64,000 nt of DNA from Pyrobaculum oguniense TE7 (GTDB taxonomy: Archaea > Thermoproteota > Thermoprotei > Thermoproteales > Thermoproteaceae), in assembly GCA_000247545.1 (NCBI GenBank), contig CP003316.1, positions 1,645,233 to 1,709,232 of the forward strand. Direction: 5' to 3'. Every line of letters starts with the position of its first letter. Within the stretch, counting starts at the first letter, position 1. The notes under the pieces were generated by a model. It did not search any database. It was given only the letters and a program-made list of their open reading frames with translations, and had not been told where the DNA came from. Of this stretch, positions 42,313 through 51,784 are shown piece after piece. The position numbers and the translations under genes were made by a program.

Positions 42313-42933
42313 CTAGGACAATAGAAGTTGAAATGTCAAAGTACTACTCTGTAACTCGACGCAAGCAACTACGCGCCTATCGATTTGCTCACCTCTCTTT
42401 AGCGCCTGGGCGATTATTTCCTCGTTGCTTAGTAGGCACCAGAAGATCCTCAGCTTAACGTCCTCTGAGATGAGCAGATCGCGGCTCAGCTTCTTTGCAC
42501 ACTGCCTGTCGTGCTCTCGGAACCTTCGCCTTCAGCGGCGACACTTTCACACACACATCGCCAAATGTCACACTTGTGAAACACGCCTCGGCGCTCTCGA
42601 ATTCTTCGATCTTAGCCTCGACGGCTTCTACCATTTCATGCTAGTGAGGAACTCATTGACATAGCTTTCATCTACGGCGTATGGCTTTAACAGCTCCACC
42701 TCCAGCTTAGCCACTCGCCCATCCCCCGTAATCCACACGGCCACCTCTGCAAGTCCGGAAAGAACAAGACTAGGCTCGCCTTCGCGGACAACTGCGAAGT
42801 AGCGCCTAGATAAGTCTTTTATAATTCGCTCTTGCGGCGGCGTGTATGTAGCCATTGCCTCTGTGGTCAATTCACTCGTATAGATAACCCCTACCTTCGG
42901 CGGCTCAGTGATCAGCACGTTGTACAACTTCAT
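42313..42933 (-). pseudogene. Frameshifted gene of unknown family
   Basis: The intact-looking 101-residue frame (42628-42933: ATYTPPQERIIKDLSRRYFA, EVAVWITGDGRVAKLEVELL) is only the first half. After its TAG a neighbouring frame continues in coding style (MVEAVEAKIEEFESAEACFT) and, past a second shift near 42521, a third frame gives REHDRQCAKKLSRDLLISED, KLRIFWCLLSNEEIIAQALK down to a TAG at 42313. Joined, a protein of about 205 residues results. The first change could also be a natural ATG overlap of two genes. Function unknown. Confidence 0.55.
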
Positions 42934-43031
42934 GAAAAATAGGTAACACGGAAATTAATATCTTTAAACTCACTGCGTAGCTCTTAGCCCCTAGTCCACC
43001 GGCCTTGGAGGTTCTGCAACAGGCGCTGGCC

Positions 43032-43193
43032 CTATCCAAGCTGTACCCCAGCAACGATAGAAAGGACTAGTAGCAAGGGAAGGAGCAACTTCATGGGGAG
43101 CCTCGGGGCGTAGAGCTCCTTGTAGACGTAGAGAAGGAGGACATGCCACACGAACAGCGCCCCAATTGTCAAGATTTGCCTAACTAGATCCAT
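43032..43193 (-). CDS. Small two-helix membrane protein (53 residues)
   Basis: ATG 43193 to TAG 43032. The protein has two hydrophobic segments, ILTIGALFVWHVLLLYVY and KLLLPLLLVLSIVAGV, joined by KELYAPRLP, a clean hairpin membrane protein. No family known to me. The next gene (43224) is divergent, 30 nt away. Coding status rests on the regular hydrophobic pattern only. Confidence 0.45.
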   Translation of the reverse strand: MDLVRQILTIGALFVWHVLLLYVYKELYAPRLPMKLLLPLLLVLSIVAGVQLG

Positions 43194-43223
43194 AAGCCCC
43201 TACAGGCAACGTATCTATATCTG

Positions 43224-43829
43224 TTGACGGTATTTATCCCTCAAATTCTTCTTTATATTTCGCACCGGCTAGATATCACAGGAGTCTCTTCGTTCATGTA
43301 CAGCTTCGTCGATGAGACGCAAGATTTATTTTACAGTTTTTCAAGCTCTATGCCGTTGAACATACCGTGTTACTACAAAGGGCTATTCGTCGTACTCCTA
43401 GTATTCGTCTTGACAGGGTTTGTGACCTATGTGATAATCAAATCCCCAGCCCCCCATATTCTAAAAATTTTTGTCTCCTCCGTAATTTTAGGTGCGCTTT
43501 TATCAGTCCTTCTCTGGGTTCCGAAGGAGTCACATATACAGGTGGGTGGGGTGTTGCTGGTGGGGCTTGTACGTAGGAAGTTTATCGAAGGCGAAGTTGT
43601 AGAGGAGTATAGCTACGACGAGGTCAAGCGGAGGCTCTCATTTGTCCCCGTCGGCAACAGGATTATCTTGCAGTGCTTCTTCTGGGGCCTTTATGGGAGC
43701 TTTCAGAGACGTAGCGGCGAGTGGGTAAGCGTAGACGTATACGCCGGTAGGGACTGCATGGGGAGGTGGCTACTGGTAAGAAAGAGGGGGCAGGACAGAT
43801 ATCTCCTGGTCTGTCCCGGCAATGTATGA
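43224..43829 (+). CDS. Membrane-anchored protein, unknown
   Basis: A 201-residue frame from TTG 43224; a later ATG (43296, MYSFVDETQDLF) is a possible start. Two strong hydrophobic helices (LFVVLLVFVLTGFVTYVII and ILKIFVSSVILGALLSVLLWV) are followed by a soluble domain of about 95 residues with alternating strands (GGVLLVGLVRRKFIEGEVVE, GRWLLVRKRGQDRYLLVCPG). The stop overlaps the next ATG (ATGA), so the two are coupled. No family recognised. Confidence 0.55.
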   Translation: MTVFIPQILLYISHRLDITGVSSFMYSFVDETQDLFYSFSSSMPLNIPCYYKGLFVVLLVFVLTGFVTYVIIKSPAPHILKIFVSSVILGALLSVLLWVPKESHIQVGGVLLVGLVRRKFIEGEVVEEYSYDEVKRRLSFVPVGNRIILQCFFWGLYGSFQRRSGEWVSVDVYAGRDCMGRWLLVRKRGQDRYLLVCPGNV

Positions 43830-44224
43830 TTCTGTTCTTGCTCTCGGCTTTTAGGCTTGGGTGGCTCTTGCAGTTCCTCGCCGTGTGCAGCCCATTCTGG
43901 CTCGCCGCAACTATGTGGACGCCGGCGCTGGGGGCCTTGCTCGAGCTGAAGAGGGAGGGCAAGCTCAGGCCTAGGCCTCTTGGTGAGGAGTGGCCGGGCT
44001 TGAAGACTCTGTACAAGGCCACCCTACCTGCGGCATTTTGGCTGGCGCTGACGATCCTACTGGCATACTTCGTGGTAGGGCCCACCGCCTCACGCTCTCA
44101 AAAAGGTAAATTACCGCCGTGCCCCTCTTGCCGCCCAGCGCAAGGCCCTGGAGAAGCCGCGATACGACTACAGAGAGAATCGCCATATTTCGCTATACCG
44201 AATAGGAGGGCACCACGTCAATGA
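43826..44224 (+). CDS. Probable truncated CPBP-type membrane protein
   Basis: From ATG 43826 (overlapping the previous stop) the frame gives LQFLAVCSPFWLAATMWTPA and LGALLELKREGKLRP, then a second helix (PAAFWLALTILLAYFVVG). This is like the N-terminal part of CPBP intramembrane metalloproteases (Abi family), where a W-T/S-P-a-l-G-A-l motif opens the protein. After about residue 93 the frame turns into Pro/Ser/Arg-rich sequence with no membrane segments, and the catalytic EExxxR and HxxxN motifs are missing. Probably a 3'-truncated gene joined to foreign sequence. Confidence 0.4.
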   Translation: MILFLLSAFRLGWLLQFLAVCSPFWLAATMWTPALGALLELKREGKLRPRPLGEEWPGLKTLYKATLPAAFWLALTILLAYFVVGPTASRSQKGKLPPCPSCRPAQGPGEAAIRLQRESPYFAIPNRRAPRQ

Positions 44225-44976
44225 GGGCAGGGGCTAAGCCGGCAAACGTGGGCGCAGTGTATTGTTATCCCCTTCTTGTAGCTATCGTTTATATAGCAAA
44301 AACATGGCCTAAGGGGGCTAGTTAAGAGTACAAGGGAAAATATAGAAAAATACCTGCAAGCAAAGTCAGATTTTGTGACGGAAAGAACGCCGTTTCGGCA
44401 TAGGTCGCAGCCACTACGAGGAGATGCGTCGCACCACTTAAGGCCTAGACATCTCAGTAGCTACTAGACTCGGTCTTGTGGTCAGGTAAAAATTAAGTTA
44501 TTACGATATTCTTAAGACTATAAAACGATTTGCAAAATTAAATAAAAACAATTAGCTTGTTGCTTATATAGTATTTCGGGTAGAATATTCTTTTTCTGGA
44601 AATTTTTCCATACGTGAGGTTTTCACGTCATTAAAGGAACTCGCATAGCGGTAAGCACACCCTTTATGATATGCTCGCTCCCATTGGCGCTTTTTAGATA
44701 GATTTTTAAACGGCGCTAACCTGCCGCCTACCGCCTTCATGGTCACGTTGCTTTACTTATATTAGGGTACTTAACTACTCAAACCCAATAGAGCATCACG
44801 CGGTGTAGTGTACAATGCATTTTGTTACTTTACAGAAAATCAGTGTTAGAAGTCTCTTGGCGCATGTGTGCGTTGCATAAAGTCTACCCGATATCTACAT
44901 GCGGTTAGCTACTCAGTCTGCGGCAAAAAAGGGAGAGAGAAAACTAGCATTAAGCCGTTTTTAGCTTATGCCGCTT
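44225..44976. other. 750-bp A/T-rich gene-free stretch
   Basis: No supported gene. A short coding-like run near 44325-44465 on the plus strand (STRENIEKYLQAKSDFVTERT) stops without a partner frame. A TATA-like cluster and poly-A/T tracts lie at 44510-44560. Likely decayed accessory DNA upstream of nothing on this strand and downstream of the sugar ABC operon. Confidence 0.35.
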
Positions 44977-46314
44977 CTAGATTAGGCCCCTCCTCTTACT
45001 TTCATCAACGAGTATCTTATGCATCTGCTTTACCGCGTCTTCAGCCGTGAGGGAGTCGTTGAGGAACCTGGCTATAACCTCGTTTAGGGGGCGTGAAACT
45101 GAGGGCCAGATGGGCGATGTCCGTGCTGGTATGCCGGCCTCCATTACCTTGACGTAGGCCTCGGCGAGTCTGTTGCGCTGTCTAACCTCGGTGCTTTGGT
45201 ATACGGTGAACCTAGTGGGCGGCATGGAGGTTTCTAAGTGAGCCTTTAACTGCCCCTCGTAGGAGGTGGCGAGCCGGACAAACTGCTTGGCTAGCTCCTT
45301 CCTTTCCGAAAATTTAGGGACAACGTAGCACCAGATACCAGTGTTGGAAACTGGACCCTTTTTACCTGGAAGAGGCATAATCTCAACCTTGCCTACCACC
45401 CTGGATCTCTCAGGGTTGTCTACATACTGTATCCAGCCGTTCCACACCAGGCCGCTGAACGCCTCACCTGAGTAGACAGACTCATGTATTTCCCGGAGGT
45501 TTGTCCACGTAGCGATCTGTGGGTGGCCGTACCGCTTGAAGATTTTGAGCGCCCTAAGAGCCTCCACCGCCTCTTGGGAGTCCAGCACAGGTGTCACGCC
45601 ATCCTTTGGGTCGAAGTACGCCCCGCCGTAGGCCATCAGCGTCACGGCGTATGCGTCCCCCGCCGCGCCATCGCCCTGGCCTAATGTTAGGTTGCCCGTG
45701 AAGGCATAGACGCCACTTGGCAATTTCTCGGAGGCCTCCTCGGTCAACCTAAGGATGTCATCCATTGACTTTGGCGGAGATTCGCCCAACTTCTCGAGCA
45801 GATCCCGGCGATAGAAGTAGAAGTTGAAGTTGCCCAATATGGGGACAGCCCAGAGGCCGCCGATTGCGCGTACTCTCTCAACTAACCTCGACGGATAGCC
45901 AAAGAGATCAACTCCATCTATCTCCTCGGCGTACTCATTAAAGTCTAAAAGCCACGGCTCGTCAAGATACAAGACGTCGTATTCAGAAGAGCGGTTCCGC
46001 ATTGCAAGGACGGCTATGGAATATAAATCGTTGTACCCCTTAGGGACGTAGTCAACCTCAGCACCGGTTTTAGAGCGGAAGTAGGGAATGAGGCCCTTTC
46101 TGTGAACCTCTTCGTGGTAGTCGGAGCGGGCTAGCACTTTGATAGAAGAAGCTTGCGCCGGTGAGGAGACTTGCTGAATAGTTTCTTTAGTAATAAGTTC
46201 TTCCTTTTTTCTACCATTGTTAAAGAGAGTAAAGGCCACGGCGCCCACGGCTGTGGCGGTAACTATGCCGGCAGTTATGGCCATTAGCTTTCTGCGTCCG
46301 ATTTTCGAACTCAT
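44977..46314 (-). CDS. Sugar-type ABC transporter substrate-binding protein (copy 1)
   Basis: A 445-residue group-1 extracellular binding protein (MalE/UgpB-like). Start at ATG 46314 gives a Tat-like/anchor N-terminus GRRKLMAITAGIVTATAVGA and a short linker; the earlier open frame to 46443 lacks sense. Core motifs: DVLYLDEPWLLDFNEYAEEI, LWAVPILGNFNFYFYRRDLL, AYGGAYFDPKDGVTPVLDSQ. It is clearly paralogous to the protein at 49294-50637 throughout. It comes last in the operon order, 325 nt after the second permease gene, and may have its own promoter. Confidence 0.85.
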   Translation of the reverse strand: MSSKIGRRKLMAITAGIVTATAVGAVAFTLFNNGRKKEELITKETIQQVSSPAQASSIKVLARSDYHEEVHRKGLIPYFRSKTGAEVDYVPKGYNDLYSIAVLAMRNRSSEYDVLYLDEPWLLDFNEYAEEIDGVDLFGYPSRLVERVRAIGGLWAVPILGNFNFYFYRRDLLEKLGESPPKSMDDILRLTEEASEKLPSGVYAFTGNLTLGQGDGAAGDAYAVTLMAYGGAYFDPKDGVTPVLDSQEAVEALRALKIFKRYGHPQIATWTNLREIHESVYSGEAFSGLVWNGWIQYVDNPERSRVVGKVEIMPLPGKKGPVSNTGIWCYVVPKFSERKELAKQFVRLATSYEGQLKAHLETSMPPTRFTVYQSTEVRQRNRLAEAYVKVMEAGIPARTSPIWPSVSRPLNEVIARFLNDSLTAEDAVKQMHKILVDESKRRGLI

Positions 46315-46639
46315 ACGAGGGATTTCACGCTTGTTGATATCTGTTCTACATATGCTAGTGCCCATAGGCGAACGAGACGTCAAAGATTGTTTCTTTGATA
46401 TGCATATGAATCTATACGGCAAAGCGGCCTTGAGGAACTTCAATCCAGAGCTAGGAAGCTATGAGTAATGCTTAACCATGGGGGTTTACTCACAGATATG
46501 TTACTGGTGGAGTTAGCAATGTGTGTTGTTCACCTCTTAACGATAGCTGCACATGTTGTGATTTTCCGCTACTTGGAAGACGAAGAAAAGGAAGCGGTAA
46601 TTCTAACAGCTGACGTCGTGGCCTAAAAACCGATCTTTT

Positions 46640-47431
46640 TCACTTACCAAAATGTATTTTTGTCATTGCCTGCGCCGCGATGCCTACCATCAAGATGGGC
46701 GGAATTGACGCCATAACCGAAGCGGCGGAGATTACATTCCAGTCGAAGCCGTACTCGGACGACACGAGGTGGCCGATCAACACCGATGCGGTGTACTTAG
46801 ACGGAGCGTTGATGAATATCGCGGCGTATAGGTACTCGCCCCAGACCTCGATTAGCGTGAGCGCTGCCACTGCTAGGGTTGCGTTGCGCATGGCAGGTAC
46901 CGCGATGTAGAAAAAGCGTTTCACCGGAGACGCTCCGTCCACCCTAGCCGCTGCTTCCACCTCCGGGCTGATCTCGTAGGCGAAAGCCAGCATTATCCAC
47001 AGGGCCATCGGGAGGGAATAGATCTGATACGCGAGGGCAAGGCCTAAGTGGCTGTCCAGTAGGCCCATCCCCCGAAGGGTCTCATAGACCGCCACCAACA
47101 GGGCGCTAGGCGGCAAGCTGCGGGTAAGCGCCGTCAAGGCGAGCACCGCCACGAAAAAGCGGAGGGTGAAACCAAGCTTAGCCACGGCATATGAGGTGGG
47201 AAGTGCCACGGCGACGCTGAAGGCGGCGGCTAACAGCCCAACCAGTGCCGAGTTTAAAAGGGCTTGGCCTATGCCGAGGTCCAGAACCTTGGCGTATCCC
47301 TCCACCGAGGGAGGATTAGGTGGTAGGGAGTACTGGCCGGCATTTAGAAAGGACGCCATCACCACCACTGCCAGTGGCGATACAGCGGTGAGCAACGCCA
47401 ACGTTACAGCAACTGAGCTTAGGCGCGCCAT
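46640..47431 (-). CDS. Sugar-type ABC transporter permease (MalG-like)
   Basis: A 263-residue permease with six membrane segments. The EAA loop reads YEISPEVEAAARVDGASPVKRFFYIAVPAM-type (about residues 155-180), typical of MalG/UgpE. C-terminal residues FGK end after the last helix. It overlaps the MalF-like gene by 13 nt. Confidence 0.9.
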   Translation of the reverse strand: MARLSSVAVTLALLTAVSPLAVVVMASFLNAGQYSLPPNPPSVEGYAKVLDLGIGQALLNSALVGLLAAAFSVAVALPTSYAVAKLGFTLRFFVAVLALTALTRSLPPSALLVAVYETLRGMGLLDSHLGLALAYQIYSLPMALWIMLAFAYEISPEVEAAARVDGASPVKRFFYIAVPAMRNATLAVAALTLIEVWGEYLYAAIFINAPSKYTASVLIGHLVSSEYGFDWNVISAASVMASIPPILMVGIAAQAMTKIHFGK

Positions 47432-48264
47432 GTCTTCGCCACTAGATACACGTAGGGGACAATCGCCGCCATGGAGATGCCAAGCAACACCACAGAGACG
47501 GCGCTGGCCAGCCCCAAGTCCAGAGTATAGATCCCGCGCGTGTAGAGGTACAGCTCCAGCGTCGTCGTGGAATCACCGGGACCGCCTCTAGTGAGTAGCC
47601 ACACCTTGACGAAGATCCTAAACGCATCTATCAGCCTGAGGAACAAAGCGGCTAAAATGGCGGAGCTGGCTAAGGGTAGCACCACCCTCAAGGCCATGGA
47701 GAACCCCCTAGCTCCATCGATACGGGCGGCTGAGATAACCTCCGGCGGGACGGCAAGCAACCCGGCGAAGACTACTAAAGTAACGAAGGGGGTAAGCTGC
47801 AAAACGTCTAAGCCGACAATCGCCCAGAGGGCGGTGTCGGGATTGCCTAAAAAGTCTGGGATTCTAAACCCGAAAAACTCGGCAACTGGAGCTAGCGCCC
47901 CCCTTCTATAATCCAACATATATCTCCAGAAAACCACGTAGGTCACGGACGGGACCAGGTAGGGTATTGTTAGAAGCCCCACGTATACACCCCGGCGCCT
48001 CGTCCACATGAGACCATAGGCAAGGGCCACGCCGATAGCTGTCTCGAGGAGAGCAGCCGTTGCGACGAACGTAACCGTCACAGCCAAGGCTTTGGAAAAG
48101 GTGGGGTCGGAAAAAAGCTGGAAGTAGTTATCCCATCCGACAAATTTGGGCGGCCCAACAGCCACTTTGTAGTAGTGTAGGGATAGGGCAACTGTGTAGA
48201 TGATTCCGACGATGAAAAGCCCAAGGGCTATAAGGCCGGGGGACGCAAGTACCCACCTAATCAT
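47419..48264 (-). CDS. Sugar-type ABC transporter permease (MalF-like)
   Basis: From ATG 48264 the protein has 281 residues with six membrane segments; the EAA loop is VPPEVISAARIDGARGFSMALRVVLP-type. The longer open frame upstream (to 48351) would overlap the ATPase gene by 95 nt and adds a basic, non-membrane stretch, so 48264, which overlaps the ATPase stop by 8 nt, is preferred. Partner of the MalG-like permease. Confidence 0.9.
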   Translation of the reverse strand: MIRWVLASPGLIALGLFIVGIIYTVALSLHYYKVAVGPPKFVGWDNYFQLFSDPTFSKALAVTVTFVATAALLETAIGVALAYGLMWTRRRGVYVGLLTIPYLVPSVTYVVFWRYMLDYRRGALAPVAEFFGFRIPDFLGNPDTALWAIVGLDVLQLTPFVTLVVFAGLLAVPPEVISAARIDGARGFSMALRVVLPLASSAILAALFLRLIDAFRIFVKVWLLTRGGPGDSTTTLELYLYTRGIYTLDLGLASAVSVVLLGISMAAIVPYVYLVAKTWRA

Positions 48265-49201
48265 GAAGCTCCACGCTGCTGATCGGCGCCAGCTTGACTT
48301 TAGATCCCGGTTGGACTTTTTTGTCAAGGTAAATCTTAACAAGCCCCCCATCCAACTGGACGAAGGCTACCCAGCCGCGCCCCCGGTACTCAACGTCGAG
48401 AACCACGCCGCTGAAATCGCCTTCGCCTATCACGACGCCGTCAGGTGGGAAGGCAAGATAGCGGCCGTTAAGAGATATTACGTTGTGGCCAAGAAACCTA
48501 GCCACTTTGGAACAACACGGCTTCTTGTATAGCTCATCCGGCGGGGCAACCTGGGCGAATTTACCTCCCATCAAGACAGCGACTCTATCGGCTATGGAGA
48601 AGCCCTCCTCCCTATCGTGCGTCACCATGATGGTGGTGATAGCTAGCTTTTTGACAAGTCTTTTAAGCTCGGAGCGGACTCCCTCCCTTAGGGCGGGGTC
48701 TATGTTGCTAAACGGCTCGTCCATGAGTAAGAGCCTCGGCCTCTTGACAATCGCCCGAGCCACTGCTACCCTCTGTCTCTGGCCACCCGACAGCTGGTGG
48801 GGCTTCTTGTGCAACACCTCCGTTATGTTAAGCATTTCGGCCACTTCTCTGACTGCCTTTTCTATATCACGCTTGCTCCACTTAGCCATCTTTAAAGGAA
48901 ACGCGATATTGTCGTACGCAGTCATGTGAGGATAGAGAGCATAGGACTGGAACACATACCCAACCCCCCTCCTCTCGGGCGGCACATAGACAACCTGTGA
49001 GTCGTCAACCAGCTCGCCTTCTATAAATAGCCTCCCCTTGGTTGGCCTAATTAGACCTGCGACAATGTTCAGAAAAGTGGACTTCCCCTCGCCGCTTGGC
49101 CCCAATATGACGAAAAACTCGGAGCGCTCAACTTCGACATTGAGATCTTCAAGAACCCTTTGTTGACCAAACCACTTGGAAATCCTCTCTGCTTTAAGCA
49201 T
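48257..49201 (-). CDS. Sugar-type ABC transporter ATPase (MalK/UgpC-like)
   Basis: A 314-residue ATPase: Walker A GPSGEGKST, signature LSGGQRQRVAVARAI, Walker B LLLMDEPFSNIDP, and a short C-terminal TOBE-like domain (from about residue 235; VVIGEGDFSGVVLDVEYRGR). It drives import by the two permeases. The C-terminal domain is shorter than in E. coli MalK, in keeping with many archaeal CUT1 ATPases. It comes second in the operon after the copy-2 binding protein. Confidence 0.92.
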   Translation of the reverse strand: MLKAERISKWFGQQRVLEDLNVEVERSEFFVILGPSGEGKSTFLNIVAGLIRPTKGRLFIEGELVDDSQVVYVPPERRGVGYVFQSYALYPHMTAYDNIAFPLKMAKWSKRDIEKAVREVAEMLNITEVLHKKPHQLSGGQRQRVAVARAIVKRPRLLLMDEPFSNIDPALREGVRSELKRLVKKLAITTIMVTHDREEGFSIADRVAVLMGGKFAQVAPPDELYKKPCCSKVARFLGHNVISLNGRYLAFPPDGVVIGEGDFSGVVLDVEYRGRGWVAFVQLDGGLVKIYLDKKVQPGSKVKLAPISSVELHD

Positions 49202-49293
49202 GCTTCAAAATTAGTGAAAGGGAAGAAGGTTTTTTGATGTGTGTATCATGCCACTCCCGTAGAGATCTCGTTCTTTGTGCACTTTCGTATGAA

Positions 49294-50637
49294 TTAGATC
49301 AAGCCTCTCTTCTTCGATGCATCTACAAGTATTCTCTGCATTTGTTTTACGGTTTCTTCGGCAGTTAGTTGATCGTTGAGGAATTTAGAAACCGCCGTAT
49401 TGAGCGCGCTTTCGGCGTCCATGTAGGCAGGTGAGGTCCGCGCAGGCGTAGCCACCTCTAGCAACCTGTAGTAGGCCTCAGCCAGTCGATTCTTCTCCTT
49501 TACCTTTGGATCTTGGAACACAGTATATCTCGAAGGCGGCATCTGGGCGTTGAGGTGTGCATACAGCTGGCCCTCAAAGGACGTGGCGAGCCGGACGTAC
49601 TCCTTTGCCAGTTCCCTGTTCTGTGAGTACTTAGGCACCACGTAGTACCAAACCCCCGTTTGAGCCACCGGTCCCTTTCTGCCAGGCAGAGGCATAACCT
49701 CCATCTTACCAACAATTCTTGACCTCTCCGGCACGTCAGCGTATTGCACCCAACCGTTCCACACAATCCCACACATGATCTCGCCTTGATATATAGCTTC
49801 TGAATACTCCGTGAGGTTAGTCCATGACATGTTTCTCGGATGGCCGAACTTCTTGAATAGATAGAGGGTCTTCAACGCCTCTATTCCTTCTTGGCTGTCC
49901 ACCACGGGCGTGACTCCGTCCTTCGGATCAAAGAGGGCGCCTCCGTAGGCAAGAAGTATTGTCGCATAAGCATCAGATACAGAGCTGGGTAAGTAAGCAC
50001 CGGCGGAGTACACGCCCCTGGGTAGCTTTTTTGACGACTCTTCCAGAAGCCTAGCTAGATCATCCATGGACTTGGGCGGCGACTCATTTAAGGTTTCCAA
50101 GAGATCACGTCTATAGAATAAGAAATTTGCATTGCCTACAATAGGCACAGCATAAAGACCATTGCCGACCCTCTGCTGATCCACAAGCTTCGCCGGGTAT
50201 CCCGTCAGATCAACCCCCTCTATAACCTCCACATGCGGCTTGAAATCGAGTAGCCACGGTTGATCTACGTACATGACATCGTATTCATTGGATTGTCTTT
50301 GCACTGCCAATACGCCGACCTGATAAAGGTCGTCGTAGCCCTTGGGGATGTACTTTACCTCAACGGGACCGACCTTAGATTGAAAGTATGGTACTAGGCC
50401 GTTTCTATGGATCTCCTCGTGATAGCCAGATCTTGCCAGTATTACAAGGCTCCTCCGCGTCTGTCCAGGTTGCGAAGGTGTTTGTTGAGCAGTGGCCGTC
50501 TGTGGCGGTGACTGCGTAGGTCGTGGGGTGCTAGAACCGCCAGGTCCTAGGGCAAGTAGAGCCCCACCGGTTGTTGCGATTACTGTTGCACCCGCCGCAA
50601 GATATAGGATTTGTCTCCGGGTTATCTTGTTTGACAT
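49294..50637 (-). CDS. Sugar-type ABC transporter substrate-binding protein (copy 2)
   Basis: A 447-residue group-1 binding protein, paralogue of copy 1. The N-terminus ITRRQILYLAAGATVIATTG has a twin-arginine and hydrophobic helix (Tat-type export is possible), then a Thr/Gln/Pro linker to about residue 60 and the core (LARSGYHEEIHRNGLVPYFQ, DPKDGVTPVVDSQEGIEALK). It begins the operon. A copy of the putative Pho operator with 8 of 10 bases kept (TTCATACGTA, 50671-50680) lies 34-43 nt before the ATG, so the substrate could be an organophosphate such as glycerol-3-phosphate rather than a plain sugar; this is inference. Confidence 0.87.
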   Translation of the reverse strand: MSNKITRRQILYLAAGATVIATTGGALLALGPGGSSTPRPTQSPPQTATAQQTPSQPGQTRRSLVILARSGYHEEIHRNGLVPYFQSKVGPVEVKYIPKGYDDLYQVGVLAVQRQSNEYDVMYVDQPWLLDFKPHVEVIEGVDLTGYPAKLVDQQRVGNGLYAVPIVGNANFLFYRRDLLETLNESPPKSMDDLARLLEESSKKLPRGVYSAGAYLPSSVSDAYATILLAYGGALFDPKDGVTPVVDSQEGIEALKTLYLFKKFGHPRNMSWTNLTEYSEAIYQGEIMCGIVWNGWVQYADVPERSRIVGKMEVMPLPGRKGPVAQTGVWYYVVPKYSQNRELAKEYVRLATSFEGQLYAHLNAQMPPSRYTVFQDPKVKEKNRLAEAYYRLLEVATPARTSPAYMDAESALNTAVSKFLNDQLTAEETVKQMQRILVDASKKRGLI

Positions 50638-50670
50638 GCCCGCTACGGAAATAAGAAACTAAAGGCGTTT

Positions 50671-50680
50671 TTCATACGTA
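50671..50680. promoter_or_regulatory. Possible Pho-type operator upstream of binding-protein copy 2
   Basis: TTCATACGTA, 8 of 10 bases as in the pst sites, and 34-43 nt before the start as at pstS. Confidence 0.35.
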
Positions 50681-50878
50681 GTAATTAATGAATGTGCCTG
50701 TACACTGTAGTAAATTCGGCGGTGGAGGCTGAGCTGGCATATGTCACTACAGCTTATTGTCTTAGTGATTCTTATGCTGACCCACGATCGGTTGGGGCTT
50801 AAAAGGGCATAGGCTTAGCGCGGCGGACACGAGGCGGGGGCATATCAGTTTAGCCTCTACCTGGGTTTCACTGCAGAT

Positions 50879-51784
50879 TTATAGCTTGAACCTTGCTCCC
50901 CGCCACTCAACCTCTTTTATAAAAAAGCTGGCCACGATGGCAGCGAGCGTAAAGAGCGGCGCTAATAGAGAAGCTGGAATGTATAAAAGGGAACACGGAG
51001 CCTTTAGCGCCAGCCTCCTCGCACAGCCGGCTACTGTGTAAACAAGGAACGTGCTCGGGTGGACTATCCACAGAGCTAGCCACGCAGCGATGAGCACTAC
51101 GCCTATCTTGACGAATGGAGGCCCCTCTCTTACGGCCATGGCGTACTGCCTTGCAAGCCACTTGAAAACTCCGCGGGGCCTCTCGGCTGGGGCGGGCCCC
51201 AAAAGGCGGAGGTAGACAAAGCGTATTGGAATCCCCAGAGCCTTTGCCTTACGGGTAGCGTACATATCATCGCTGAGAGCCTTGGATGCGCCTCGGAAGA
51301 CCTCTCTTAGCACGCCAGCTCTGCCGGCCATCGCACCTCCCCAGACGAATCTAGCCAAGCCCATTAAGGTGAAGCCCATATCGCTGGCGGCGGCGACCAC
51401 CCACCCCCAGAATCCACTCCCGTAGAGTAGCCGATAGCTTGTGGCCACTCCGTCGCCAGCGGCCTCCGCAAGGTAGACCGCATCTGAGGGGGTGAAGTAT
51501 ATGTCTGAGTCAAACAAAGCGACGTATTCGCATTTCGCGGCCGACAAGGCTGATTCCATTGCGGCGGCCTTGCCGACAGTGCCCACCCTTAGGCAGTTCT
51601 CCTCTCTGCACTCCTCGTCCCGATCCCTAACGACGACGGCATACCGCGCCGTGACGGCCAGCGGCTCGTCTAACCCCCTGGCGGGGATGTAGACGCAGAG
51701 TTCGCCTTCTAGGCGGCGCCGAGGGGGCCGACGAAGGTTGCGGAGCTCTGCAAGAAAAGGCGCGGCTACAACAAGCCAGTCCAT
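50879..51784 (-). CDS. GT2-like glycosyltransferase with C-terminal membrane segments (carotenoid operon)
   Basis: A 301-residue protein. The GT-A core shows ESALSAAKCEYVALFDSDIYF with the DxD metal motif (about residue 93), GGAMAGRAGVLREV (acceptor site) and LSDDMYATRKAKALGI; the C-terminal ~90 residues contain three hydrophobic segments. The layout is like ceramide-glucosyltransferase/GT2 (or GT21) enzymes. As fourth gene of the crt operon (overlap of 19 nt with the UbiA gene) it probably adds a sugar to a hydroxylated carotenoid at the membrane; substrate is inferred from context only. Confidence 0.8.
   Translation of the reverse strand: MDWLVVAAPFLAELRNLRRPPRRRLEGELCVYIPARGLDEPLAVTARYAVVVRDRDEECREENCLRVGTVGKAAAMESALSAAKCEYVALFDSDIYFTPSDAVYLAEAAGDGVATSYRLLYGSGFWGWVVAAASDMGFTLMGLARFVWGGAMAGRAGVLREVFRGASKALSDDMYATRKAKALGIPIRFVYLRLLGPAPAERPRGVFKWLARQYAMAVREGPPFVKIGVVLIAAWLALWIVHPSTFLVYTVAGCARRLALKAPCSLLYIPASLLAPLFTLAAIVASFFIKEVEWRGARFKL

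Noticed and set aside
44225-44976. Possible mobile-element remnant
   Set aside because: A/T-rich and gene-free, but no terminal repeats or transposase scraps could be identified.
49284-49293. Perfect TTCGTATGAA after the binding-protein copy 2 gene
   Set aside because: It is 83 nt from the next start (ATPase gene), not at the spacing of the pst sites, so I do not count it as an operator.
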